From Bagarius yarrelli (Eukaryota; Chordata; Actinopteri; Siluriformes; Sisoridae), in contig VCAZ01000035.1 in NCBI GenBank assembly GCA_005784505.1, positions 3,791,001 to 3,855,000 on the forward strand: 64,000 nucleotides of DNA, given 5' to 3'. Positions within the stretch are counted from its first letter, which is position 1. Each line of letters opens with the position of its first letter. Below, piece after piece: positions 1 through 10,355 of the stretch. The notes beneath the pieces were generated by a model, which was not told the origin of the DNA, did no database searches, and saw nothing but the letters and a program-made list of their open reading frames with translations. A program made the position numbers and the translations under genes.

Positions 1-15
1 CATTTTTAGAGGAAG

Positions 16-93
16 TGGTGGTAGCGCAGTGGTTAAGGTGTTGGCCTGCTAGCTGAAAGATGAGGACGTCTGCCGAATGCCGTGAATGTAAAT
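16..93 (+). repeat. SINE-A, internally deleted copy
   Basis: First copy of the commonest repeat here, called SINE-A below. A full copy has a tRNA-like head (GCGCAGTGGTTAAGGTGTTG, then a box-B-like GGTTCGAATCCC), a core reading CTGGGCCCCTGAGCAAGGCC, and a tail GTCGCTCTGGATAAGGGCGT ending in TGTAAATG repeats. This copy jumps from the head directly to the tail (GTCTGCCGAATGC). Repbase family was not checked; it resembles the widespread teleost tRNA-derived SINEs. Confidence 0.75.
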
Positions 94-759
94 GTAAACT
101 TCCTCTTATTACTGAAACACAGCAGCTATAAACAGCTGTTGCTTCATGATCCTCTTCTTTTTCCTCCATTAAAACACCACCACAGCCTTTTCGTGTTCTA
201 GAGAACGCAAGCGCAAAACTCCAGACACTGCAGTCTCCTTCAGTTACATGCACAATATTCACAACTGCACGTCTGTGTACACAAATAGTTGTTTTTGTTT
301 GTTTCCATGTCAACACTACTGTCACTTTGAGCCAATCAGAACGGAGAACTTCAGTGTTGTGGTATGAAATGTAATAAACAAGACTATAAACAAAAACGCC
401 TTATGAAATTTGAAACCTTAAAGGCAGAACACAAAGTAGTAACGCACCAATAATCATTTCCATAATATTATTCCATAAAACTGAATAAATCCAAACACTA
501 CAAAAAAATAAAATCACTCTTGGAATTCTATAATTGGAAGTTACTACAAAACTGTAGTTTTATTTATATATATATGAAACTCAGCAGCTCAGAAGTTTAA
601 ATATGCTCCGTAACCATTTTAATGCAGGAATAAAGTTTTGCGAAGCTACACAAACACACACACCCTCTTATATTCCTGTGGTTTTACATTCAGAACAGAG
701 GCAATATCACTGATCGAGTAAATGAGCGTAATTTAGATCATTTCCCCTCAGTCACATCT
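94..759. other. AT-rich non-coding stretch
   Basis: No reading frame with protein-like composition, no splice-bounded exon and no repeat that I recognise. Confidence 0.5.
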
Positions 760-1113
760 GTGGTGGTAGTACAGTGGCTAAGGTGTTGAACTGCTAATTT
801 AAAGATCGGGGAAGTGGTGGCTCATGTTTGAGGTGTTAAACTACCAACCTGAAGATTGTGGGTTCAATTCCCAGCTCCACCAAGCTACCGCTGTTGGGCC
901 CCTAATTGCTTAGTTGTATAAAAGAGATAATAAGGGAATCTACCAAATGCTGCAAATGTAAATGTAAGATCAGGGTTCGAGTCTCAGCACTACTAGTTGC
1001 CACTGCTGGGCCCCTGAGAGAGGCCCTTAATCCCCAATTGCTCAGCTGTATAAATGAAATAAACGTGAGTCGCTCTGAATAAGGGCGTCTGTTAAAATGC
1101 TGTAAATATAAAA
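760..1113 (+). repeat. SINE-A nested in SINE-A
   Basis: The outer copy starts at 760, stops at AAGATCGGG (802-810) and resumes at AAGATCAGGG (966-975), continuing to its tail at about 1113. Between the two lies a second SINE-A ending in TGTAAATG. The repeated AAGATC(G/A)GG is read as the target-site duplication of the inner insertion. Confidence 0.8.
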
Positions 1114-1382
1114 TAGAAATATAACATCTGTCACATCTAACAGCTAAAGAAGGAGAGCTGAGCTTAGGGAGGGGCAAAGAGGCAGATATTTTCAGTTTGT
1201 ATTTTCTGACCCGATAACTGGATATTTTAGAGTGCGGAAATTTACAGAAAGCGCTAACAGTCTCACTTACAATCGCTCCATTCGGACCATCGACACTATG
1301 TGGAGCTCCGATTAGGCAACAGAGACAGAACATCTGCCCAGCAGGCCATTTAAACAAACCAATCACACCAGCTGACCACCGT

Positions 1383-1383
<1 letters not shown>

Positions 1384-1421
<38 letters not shown>
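1384..1421. repeat. (TG)n microsatellite
   Basis: About 19 perfect TG units. A 24-nt A run follows near 1510. Confidence 0.95.
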
Positions 1422-1425
<4 letters not shown>

Positions 1426-1609
1426 ATGCACTGATGATTACAGCCGGATAGGATTTCGGAAAGCCTTTAGGGCAGGAGATTGTTAAATAAAAGAACTGTG
1501 ATGGAAATTAAAAAAAAAAAAAAAAAAAAAAAAAGCTCATTTCCTTGAGAATTTGCACTGTGTGTGTTGCATATTTTTCTGCTGTATCTCACTAATGTTG
1601 TTCTGATTT

Positions 1610-1611
<2 letters not shown>

Positions 1612-1659
<48 letters not shown>
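1612..1659. repeat. (CT)n microsatellite
   Basis: About 23 perfect CT units. The open frames that cross it have only repeat composition. Confidence 0.95.
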
Positions 1660-1669
<10 letters not shown>

Positions 1670-1769
1670 CGAGGAAGTGGCGGTGTGTGTAGGCAGGGCC
1701 TGGAATTTTAAGAGGGAGGTTAAAGAATCCTGCAGGAGAGAAGACCACTTTCTGAAACCAACAAAAAAA

Positions 1770-2175
1770 TAAAAAAAGAAAGAGGAAGAGGGAAGGAAGG
1801 AGGGAGAGAAGAGATGGAATTTAGGATCTGTGTCAGGTCATTCAGCACCTCACACATGAAGAGATAGAAAAAGAAAGAAAGAAAAAGATAGAGAGAGAGA
1901 GAGAAAGAGAGAAAGCAAAAAGAGAAAAAAAGAAAAAAAAGGAAGAGGAGATGGAGAAAGAGACAAAACGAGAAAGAGAGAAAAGACGAGAGGGAAGAAA
2001 AAAACGAAATAGGAGAAAATGAAAGAGTGACAGAGAGAGAGAGAGAAAGGGGCGATGGAGAAAAAAGACAAAAAGCGAGGGGGGGACAGACAGACAGAGA
2101 GAGAGAGAGAGAGAGAGAGAAAGAGGGGGAGAGACAAGAGAGAGAGAGAGGACAGGAGAGAGAAAGAGAGAGAGT
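1770..2175. repeat. GA-rich purine tract, first copy
   Basis: Imperfect GA/GAAA purine tract on the + strand. It ends at the unique flank TAATGACATCAGCTGTTA, which is repeated after the second GA tract at 3030-3195. Confidence 0.85.
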
Positions 2176-3330
2176 AATGACATCAGCTGTTAGATCTAAC
2201 CCTCTCTTTAGCACACTGATTTGCAGATGGACTCTGATTCAGACCGACCCGCTGCAGCTGATGAAAAGCCCTTTGTGGGATTTTCTTTCACCCTAAAGTC
2301 CTGGACTTTACCCAGCTCCCCTGATCACCCTGTAGCTCCAGGACCAACACCAAATAAACTACCCTGGACTTTACAAGCAACATTAAAAACAAACACTCAT
2401 TTAAATCAAAGAGTTATGCCGGAAATATTTTGCAAATAATCAATAAATAAATTCACAATGGGACAAAAATGCTCAAATAATCGAACCCTGCTAGGCTTTA
2501 CTTCCTGTTCCATTCCACACGAAGAGCTTACAGAACGACTGACCTGCTCAGTTCGTCTGTTCACGTTTTGATGTGAGTTTATTAGCATTTCAAAAGGACC
2601 AAACACAGACCTCTGAGACTGTTCACTCGGAAAGGTACAGAAACACAGCCGCATTAAAGAACACGACTTTAATGATTTTACGCACAAACAGAGGGGCGGG
2701 TTTTAATGATGGCACCTTTTAACATGAATATATTTATTTTACTGGCTTTAATAGTCGCTACAATAAATTAATTTGCATGAAAAGCAATTTGGAAAAGCCA
2801 TCCTGTCGTTTTACAATTCCAAATCCACAAATATCTAATGATCTTACATCATCCAGCCTGTTGTCTTCATCTACACTAGCATACATTCTCTAAAGTCTCT
2901 ATGTTTATTGCATTTTTCTCCAAATGTATTGATCACTACTTAATATATACCAGGAATCCTTTAGATTTGTTTAAGGTAATATTGGCATTTACTTATTAAT
3001 AAATGTTAATGAGTAATTACAATCAGAGAGAAGAGACAGAGAGAGGACATAGAGAAAAAAAAGACAGAAAGCAAGAGAGAAAGAGGCAGACAGAGAGAGA
3101 GCGAGGGGGAGAGACGAGAGAGAGAGGGAGGAAAGAAAAGGGAAAGATAGAGGAGAGAGAATGAGAGAGAGGGAGGACGCGAGAGCGAAAGAGCGTAATG
3201 ACATCAGCTGTTAAATCTACCCCTCTGTTTATTGATTACTACCTAATGTATACCAGGAATCCTTTAGATTTGTTTAGATTATTATTGGCGTTTACTTAAT
3301 AATAAATGTTAATGATTACAATCAGCGTTC
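2020..3330 (+). repeat. Tandem duplication with internal deletion
   Basis: The order is: GA tract plus flank X (to 2213), a unique segment, segment Y (2930-3027), a second GA tract plus X (3028-3230), and Y again (3233-3327). X contains TAATGACATCAGCTGTTA in both copies. Y contains ACCAGGAATCCTTTAGATTT in both copies. The layout fits one tandem duplication whose second copy lost about 0.7 kb, the counterpart of 2214-2929. Confidence 0.7.
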
Positions 3331-3410
3331 AGTCGCCGCTTCAGTGCAGGAATACAAGCAAATGCACATTTTTTCTCTATCTGCACATTACTCACACTCT
3401 GATTGGAGCT

Positions 3411-3598
3411 ATTTACATTTGCAGCATTTGCCAGACGTCCTGATCCGGAGTGACTTACATTTATCTCTTTTACACAACTTAAGCAATTAGGGGTTAAGGG
3501 CCTTAATTAGGGGCCCAGTAGTGGCAGCTTTGTGGTGCTGGGATTCAACCCCCTAACCTTCCAATTAGCAGTCTAACACCTTTACCACTGCACCACAT
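3411..3598 (-). repeat. SINE-A
   Basis: Near full-length reverse copy running from tail (TTTACATTTGCAGCATTTGC) to head (ACCTTTACCACTGCACCAC). Confidence 0.85.
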
Positions 3599-3863
3599 AC
3601 CCTCTGGGTTTTTTGGTACCACATCTCACTATTTAATACGTGTTTTGTTTTGCCCATTTTTCACTGTCTGGATTAATGTTTGCACTCTTAGCACCAGGTT
3701 GCACTTTTGTTGCTAAGACGTGAGTAATTTTGTGTTGTTTTCTGTTAAATAATTTCACTGTGGAATAAAAGCTAAGAGCAGCAGGTTAAGAAACAGTTTT
3801 TAAAATAAAAATATTACTAAAGGAAATCCCAATTTTACTGTGTTCCGTCAGTGATGTTTAGCA

Positions 3864-3866
<3 letters not shown>
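3599..3866. other. Non-coding, nothing recognised
   Basis: AT-rich DNA between a SINE and a TA microsatellite. Confidence 0.4.

Positions 3867-3952
<86 letters not shown>
3867..3952. repeat. (TA)n microsatellite
   Basis: Long TA run with one short interruption near 3912-3921. The tyrosine/isoleucine-rich frames over it are artefacts of the repeat. Confidence 0.95.
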
Positions 3953-3954
<2 letters not shown>

Positions 3955-4017
3955 TTGAAATGACAAAGCTTCTTAATAAAGCGATTTGGATGTTTTGTTG
4001 TATATAGGTAAAATTGG

Positions 4018-4091
4018 AAGGTGATGGACTGCTAATTGGAAGACCACTGCACCACCGCTGCCAGGCCCCTAGGCAAGGCCCCTTAACATTT
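4018..4091 (+). repeat. SINE-A fragment
   Basis: Keeps GTGATGGACTGCTAATTGGA from the head and a degraded CCAGGCCCCTAGGCAAGGCC core, with the middle deleted. Confidence 0.6.
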
Positions 4092-4920
4092 GCCTCAAAG
4101 ACAGCAGGAGGGTTTAGTGAAGAAATACAATATTGACTGTTGCACTTGGAAAGAATAAAGACATTAGGTTGGCTTTCATAGTGGTAATAAACTCTTAATA
4201 AACAGATGTAATAAACCCAGTGCACCAAAAACATTTGAGCCAACAAAATCCCAAACTGACAGCAATCCAGCAGGCTGGAAAAAACATTCTGACCCAGAGA
4301 ACGCCATGTCAGCACCAACCGCAGACTGGACGGAAGCCTCCCTGGACTTCAATACTCATCAGACTAAAACCACCCCCCGGGTTATATACTAAAAAAAAAC
4401 TGCTAATACAAAAGGGTTGTTAATTATTGATTAGGCTTTAAAACAAATGTGGAAAAGTCGACATGCACAGCAGAAAATGGCCCGTGGCCATGTTGATCCT
4501 GCCTCACGCTGCTTCATCGCTACAGACACACGCTTTCATTTAATCACAGAAATAAAGACCATCTGTTTGGGAGGAATTCTGGAAGGTTGCATTAAAATAA
4601 TAATAATAATAATAAAAAGGAGAAGACGACTTGACTATGGATTGGATTTGGCTTCAATGTCGCTCATAAAAACTGCATTTTTATTTTATTACACGACACT
4701 AGACTCCATTCCGAGGAGCAGAATCAGACTCCAGAAGAGAAGAGATGAGTCACTGTGTAACAAGCTTTATAACAGCTTTCATACTGTAATACAGACCACA
4801 TCACAGTCTCACACAGAGAAGATCAGTCTCCATACAGACACTTAATAATCCATCTTTTTCTCACCCTATGTCTCTCCCTCTCTCCATCTCTCAATCTGTC
4901 CCTCTCTCTCTCTCTCTCTC
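4092..4920. other. Non-coding stretch
   Basis: Contains a short (ATA)n at about 4595-4615. The open frame at 4447-4845 (132 codons) has no domain, no signal peptide and no splice context I recognise. Confidence 0.4.
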
Positions 4921-5000
4921 TCCCAATCTCACCATCGTCCTCTCTCAATCTCGCCATCGTCCTCTCTCAATCTCGCCATCGTCCTCTCTCTCTCCCTCCC
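4921..5000. repeat. 22-bp minisatellite in a CT tract
   Basis: Three near-identical copies of a unit containing CAATCTCGCCATCGTCCTCT within a CT-rich tract. Confidence 0.8.
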
Positions 5001-5029
5001 TCTACCTCTGTCTTTCCTTCTGGGGTGGG

Positions 5030-5430
5030 TTAAACATGCCCCTGAGGTACCAGTGAACAACTGAGAGTCCACTCTGCTGTGGAGGTTTTATCTACAGTCT
5101 GGGGATCCATGAAATTAGGGAGTCACACAGGAGTTTTAAGGATGGATCGGGACTCACTCTGCTTCACTAACCCGTGACTACAGTTTACATTGCATTTGTT
5201 TCCCATCACTGCACACATCAACATCATTTAGCTGTAATAAATGGACATTTGGGGTCACCTAAATGAGGATGGGTTCCCTCTCGAGTCTGGTTCCTCTCAA
5301 TGTTTCTTCCTTATGTCATCTCGGGAAGTTTTTTTTTTTTGCCACGGTCGCCACTGGCTTCCTCATTAGGGACAAACTTACACTTTTTTTATTCTTACCG
5401 TATTATTTGTGTAAAGCTGAATTGGGACAA
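5030..5430 (+). repeat. Interspersed repeat R1, copy 1
   Basis: Contains AAATGAGGATGGGTTCCCTC, a TCTGGTTCCTCTCAA block, GCCACGGTCGCCACTGGCTT and a tail resembling GTGTAAAGCTGCTTTGAGAC. Most of this recurs at 41320-41745 and, more degraded, at 51900-52150. The pattern is common in teleost genomes. The class is not determined. Confidence 0.65.
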
Positions 5431-6610
5431 TGTCCACTGGTCAAAGTGCTATACTGGTTATATCATGTTATCGCGGTTGTCAATAATGTCGACTAATCAT
5501 TTGTTGTACCCCCCTACTGGCTATAAAAGCAAATCTGTGTATTAGAGCTTTTTGTTGCTGCCCCTTGGTCCATGGTACAAATTACAGTGGCAGGTTGCCA
5601 CAATCACAGGTTGAGTGTTTTTAGGTGTGCGACTAATTAAACATTATTCCGTTTACCAATCATTGCGAGGTGGAGAGGAAGTCAGGTGCTTCTCAGGTAC
5701 TTGATCAACTCTTCTCATTAGTGCTGTCTGTCCTACGAATATGATTGCATCTTCAGACATTTCAATCAACAGGAGGAAATAAAACCAGTCATTAACCAGG
5801 TTATTTATAATTTGTCTCAGTCACCAAGCGTATTAGGTCAGGTGAGAGGTGTGGCATGTCTCAGACTGCCCTACTGTGTTACACAACAGAAATACTACAA
5901 AATACAGAATTTAATTAAAAAGACAGAATCGGTGGATCTTGCACCCATACAGTATGTGTTGGCTGGCGGTTTGGATTTGTCATTTGTTCCTTCATGAGTC
6001 AGCTGCTGTTATGCAGTTCGAGGGCTGGGCGGTATACATTGCCACCGCAGAATAAATTAGCAACCGTAATAGATTTTTATTCAGTGTAAAGTGAGACCTC
6101 GCGCATTCGCCTTTCTGTATTCATGAATTCACAGAGTCGCAAAATTTTCATTGCAACCTAATTTGCAGCCGCCATTTTTTCACAGATCTGCATACAGTCC
6201 GTACACGTTTTCTTTATTTTATTGAATTGTACCTTTGTTATATGACTCAGTCATTAAGTTTACAGTCCAATTCGTTAATTGGTTTTATTATGCTGCGAGT
6301 ACGGCAGCCAATGAATTAGTATAGCGCTAACATTAGTATACCGTACTGTAAATGCGCTAGTGTGGCAAATACCCATTAGGCGATACTGCACTCTATTTTT
6401 ACGTCAACTATTTATTTATTTTTTAAGAGTAATGTATTTACCTAACTTTAAAATGAAACTAAAGTGTTTTGGGAGCATGATTTGGGCCATATTTAAGGCT
6501 TAAACTCTAGAAATAAGCATTTATTAGCATTTTTATTGACTCGTACCAAACATTCCAGGTTGATCCTAAAGTGTTACTGAGAATTAGAATGATTTTTTTT
6601 CTTTGATACA
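5431..6610. other. Non-coding, with one MITE-end-like piece
   Basis: At about 6022 there is GGGCTGGGCGGTATACATTG, the form of a common fish MITE end. A related piece lies near 15016. No genes seen. Confidence 0.4.
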
Positions 6611-6611
6611 C

Positions 6612-7105
6612 AGCGGCGTCTTGACTTACGAATAATTTGAGTTACGAGCTCTGTCATGGAACCAATTAAACACGTATGTCAAAACTATTTTTGCCATTGA
6701 AATAAATTAAAATGCCATTAATTTGTTCGGGGTCCCCCCAAAAAAATATGTTTTTAAATAAGAAAAATAGACCTATAAATGATGAATATTGTATGAAAAC
6801 AATAGAATAGGATGTACTGGAATAAACTGGTTTTATTAAGTATAATGTACAGCATTTACCTTGGAGATCAGACGACTCCAACGCGCATGTCTGACTAGCT
6901 ATCGAGTGACTCACGGGATGCTGGGCGGATGTTACAGCGTTCACTGTGGCGTTCGCTACACCAGCTAGCGGTTGGATGTCTGAAGCCGAATCGTAAGCCG
7001 AATTTTAACTCGCAACTCAAAGCAAAAAAAAAATAATAATTAAAAAAAAAACAACAGGCAAGGCACGGCTTATATCTGGAAAAGCTCAATAGTTGGGACA
7101 CTCGT
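6612..7105 (+). mobile_element. MITE-like element F, copy 1
   Basis: Starts CAGCGGCGTCTTGACTTACG and contains GAGTTACGAGCTCTGTCA. A reverse copy lies at 48986-49234, sharing these motifs and also CCAAGGTAAATGCTGTACAT in opposite orientation. Short non-autonomous DNA element; the right end is uncertain. Confidence 0.6.
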
Positions 7106-7377
7106 GAATCACACTACCACTGTATACTGTAAATTTAATCTGTCTTCTTAAAGTAATCCAAACGTTTTTGTTCTTAGAGCATCGTTACTCTTGTACATTT
7201 GGGATGTCCCAGTGGCAAACAGTGAGTCAGAGCGATGCTGAAGGGCAGATACGCCGAGCCGTGCCGCACTGCAGTCCTGCGCCAGGGTCTAACTCATGCC
7301 TGGCAGCCATCCAGCCCCGGCTCAGCTTCGATCTCGCACTGCCTAATTAAAGAGGGCTGAATGCCACAAACAGGCCT

Positions 7378-7385
7378 CACACACA

Positions 7386-7426
<41 letters not shown>

Positions 7427-7451
7427 ATACACACACACACACATACACACA
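7378..7451. repeat. (CA)n microsatellite
   Basis: Interrupted CA run with several TA steps. Confidence 0.95.
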
Positions 7452-8290
7452 GTATGTAGATAATGACAGTTCGGCATCCTGAACAAAGTCTAAATGAAGC
7501 ACGCAGTCCTCCCCACATTCCCTGCTATAAGCAGAAGGTGTTTGCGTCATGCTAAACGCTGACAGGTGGGAGCGACAAATGTGTACACAAAAAACACGTC
7601 CTGTTAAAGACAGTCTGTTAACATCTGTGGAGGGAAAAAAAAGCTGGGAAGAAAATAAGCTGCACACATGGCTTTATTTGGAAATCTAATGTAGCAGACG
7701 AGGCACTTTTACCACAACGTAGCTTTAGAACTTCATCAAAGATTAATATTTTAACATGGATATTAACAAGAAATCAAGAAGGTTTCTGTTTTTTCATATT
7801 AACCGTCCTAAAGAGAAACAGCTGATAAACAATTCTAAAGTAAAGTCTGGAACGGAAAGCAGTAAACAACACGAGCCACTGAGGATTTTTTTTTTTATTT
7901 TTTTTATTGAAGTAAACAGGAACTCGCCGTATGACCATCCTGCAGATACGATATCTCCCAAAATTTCCAAAACTTTTTCTATATCTTCTGAAAAGGACAA
8001 TACTATTTTAATTTATATTTTATGGTAGCCAATGTGGGGCTTGTATAACATTATAGATTTACTGTCCTCTAAAAAATAACTTGACATACAGCCATTATTG
8101 TCCAAATAGCTGGCAACAAAAGTGAGTGATAAGCGCTGTACATCGTTTCACCATGCAAAGTCACATGATGTTCATGTGTTTGTCAGCCTGATGGGACCAT
8201 ACGAATTTGTGTATCTCGTATCAGAGCATTCAAACAGCAGTGGTGGCTCGAATTAAGCACCGAGTTTCTTGCTACTTGTTTGTTACATTG
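7452..8290. other. Non-coding, nothing recognised
   Basis: The open frame at 7756-8028 is lysine/asparagine/isoleucine-rich, as random AT-rich DNA would give. No intron signals or domains. Confidence 0.4.
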
Positions 8291-8294
8291 TTAC

Positions 8295-8487
8295 CGTTAC
8301 AGCGTTTGGCAGACGTTTTTATCCAGAGTGACTTACATTTATCTCATTTATACAACTGAGCAATTGGGGGTTAAGGGCCTCGATCAGGGGCCCAACAGCA
8401 GTGGCGGCTTGGTGAAGCTGGGAATTAAACACGCAATCTTCAGATTGGTAGTCCAACACCTTAACCATAAGCCACAACTTCCCCAAC
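8295..8487 (-). repeat. SINE-A
   Basis: Reverse copy from ACAGCGTTTGGCAGACGTTT (tail) to CCAACACCTTAACCATAAGC (head). Confidence 0.85.
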
Positions 8488-8650
8488 CACTTTGTTTGTT
8501 TGTTTTTCTCCTCGCTACTTGCTTGCTTGTTTGTTTTTCTCCTTTATAATATTCTTCTTTCTTTCCATCCTTCCACCTTCCTGAGAGCAGTTGTAACCGT
8601 GCAAAGCAATTTCCAGCTGGGATTAATAAAGTTTTTGGGATCTTGAATCT

Positions 8651-8878
8651 TGTTGATCTGAAGACCAGGAAGATCTGGGTTCGAGCCTCACCACTGCCAG
8701 TCAGCCACTGTTGGGTCCCTAAGCAAGACCCTTAACCCTTCCTGCTCCAGGGGCACTGTATCATAGCTGACCCTGCGCTCTGACCCCCAACTTACTAAGA
8801 TAGGATATGGGAAGAAACGAATTTCACTGTGCTGTAAAGTGTATGTGACAAATACAGACACTTACATTTACAATTCAC
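8651..8878 (+). repeat. SINE-B
   Basis: First copy of a second tRNA-derived family, SINE-B. It has GATCTGAAGACCAGGAAGAT, a box-B-like GGGTTCGAGCCTC, AAGCAAGACCCTTAACCCTT, a specific block TGACCCTGCGCTCTGACCCC, and a tail AATTTCACTGTGCTGTAAAG ending near GTGACAAATA. Confidence 0.8.
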
Positions 8879-10063
8879 TCATACTGCAGTAGGGGTATGT
8901 GTGTGTGTGTGTGGGGGGGGTATTCACCTTCATGGGAAAACAGAAGCGAGACGGCTTAACCACTTTTATAGCCTAGTAAACACTGTCTAAGACAGACGCT
9001 CGAGACTTTTTATAAACACGAGTCACGACAGACTACTGACAGGATGTCCATTACAGACTGATGCACTGACGACTCAGCGTTATTTCACACTAAAACACAG
9101 AGGAGTGTTAGATGATATTAATAGCTACACAGATGTCTGCCCAGTGAGAGTGGTGGAAACGGGGCAGGTTCAGCCATCGCCCCTTCGATTCTGTTCTTGG
9201 CGGGAGTTTCTCTTCTCCACCCGTCGCCTGGACAATGACCCTGACGTGGGCCAAACAGGAAACACTTTTCCAGAACACATAAATTATAGAACTCGTGAAT
9301 AACAAAGCTTATTTAGAGACGGCCAATTGTTTTCGCAGAAGACAATCTGTCCACTTAAACAGGAAATAAAGTGAACAAACAGATAAAGACGTTCTAATAC
9401 GGTTACAAACACACCTTTAAAAGGTGGAATCATTTAAACATAGTAAGTCTGTGCGTCTAGATCATTTTAACCAATCAGGAGCCATATAGAATGGTCTGAC
9501 CCGAAACCCTAATCAACAAATTAAACAACATGCAGTTAAGAGAATTCTGGCTTAGTCGTCTCAAAATCAGAAATATTTCCTGTCCCTTCAGTGTTTTGTC
9601 GAGAAACAACAAACGGAAAACTAAATGAGAATCAGTTCGCATACCTTCCACACCAAAGTTCAGCCAGAGAACACACTTTTGCATTTCTTCCAAAAATATT
9701 TAAATAACATACTTAACATCACTTAAGATATACAAACATAAACCACATCCCTTCCCGTCCCTGAAAAAATAAAAAAAACACATGAGCAATCCAGACAGCT
9801 ACATTTATTAACATGATGGGCAGCGAACCAAAAACCTTTACTCTCTTTTTACATTTTCTGGGTTACAGATACTGGAGCTCTCTCATTTGTGCACGTTTTA
9901 CACTTTTACGCATTTATAGGGATGTGGTACTATAGTTGTTAAAGTGTTAAAGTGATATTGTGTCTTTGTCACATATGCATTACAGCACAGGGTCATTACA
10001 GCTCATGATGCAGATTAAGGGCCTTGCTTGAGGGCCCATCAGACTCAGAACTTTAGCCGCCAT
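8879..10063. other. Non-coding, with (TG)n at about 8897-8920
   Basis: A SINE-B-like tail fragment (GTCTTTGTCACATATGCATT, reverse) lies near 9961. The overlapping opposite-strand frames at 9105-9305 have no recognised similarity. Confidence 0.4.
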
Positions 10064-10065
10064 AA

Positions 10066-10250
10066 CTGTTTACATTTAAACTTGTAGCACTCGTCAGGCG
10101 CCCTCATATAGAGCGACTTCCATTTATTTCATTTATATAACTAAGCAATTGGGGGTCAAGGGCCTTGCCCAGGGGCCCAGCGGTGGTAACTTGGTGGTGC
10201 TGGGAATCAAACCCAAAACAAGATCTTCCAATTAACAGGCCAGCACCATG
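10066..10250 (-). repeat. SINE-A, left arm of an inverted pair
   Basis: Reverse copy ending in TCTTCCAATTAACAGGCC. Confidence 0.8.
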
Positions 10251-10355
10251 ATCAGATCATGGGTTCAATTCCTAGCAGCTCAAGCCACAATTGTTGGGCC
10301 CCTGAGCAAGGCCCTTAACTGAATCAGGTCTCTGCCAAATGCTAGAAATGTAAAG
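10251..10355 (+). repeat. SINE-A fragment, right arm of an inverted pair
   Basis: Begins inside the box-B-like region (GATCATGGGTTCAATTCCTA) and reaches a shortened tail. It directly abuts the reverse copy to its left, so a transcript could fold here. Confidence 0.75.

Noticed and set aside
902..1366. 154-codon minus-strand frame
   Set aside because: Overlaps the nested SINEs on their antisense strand.
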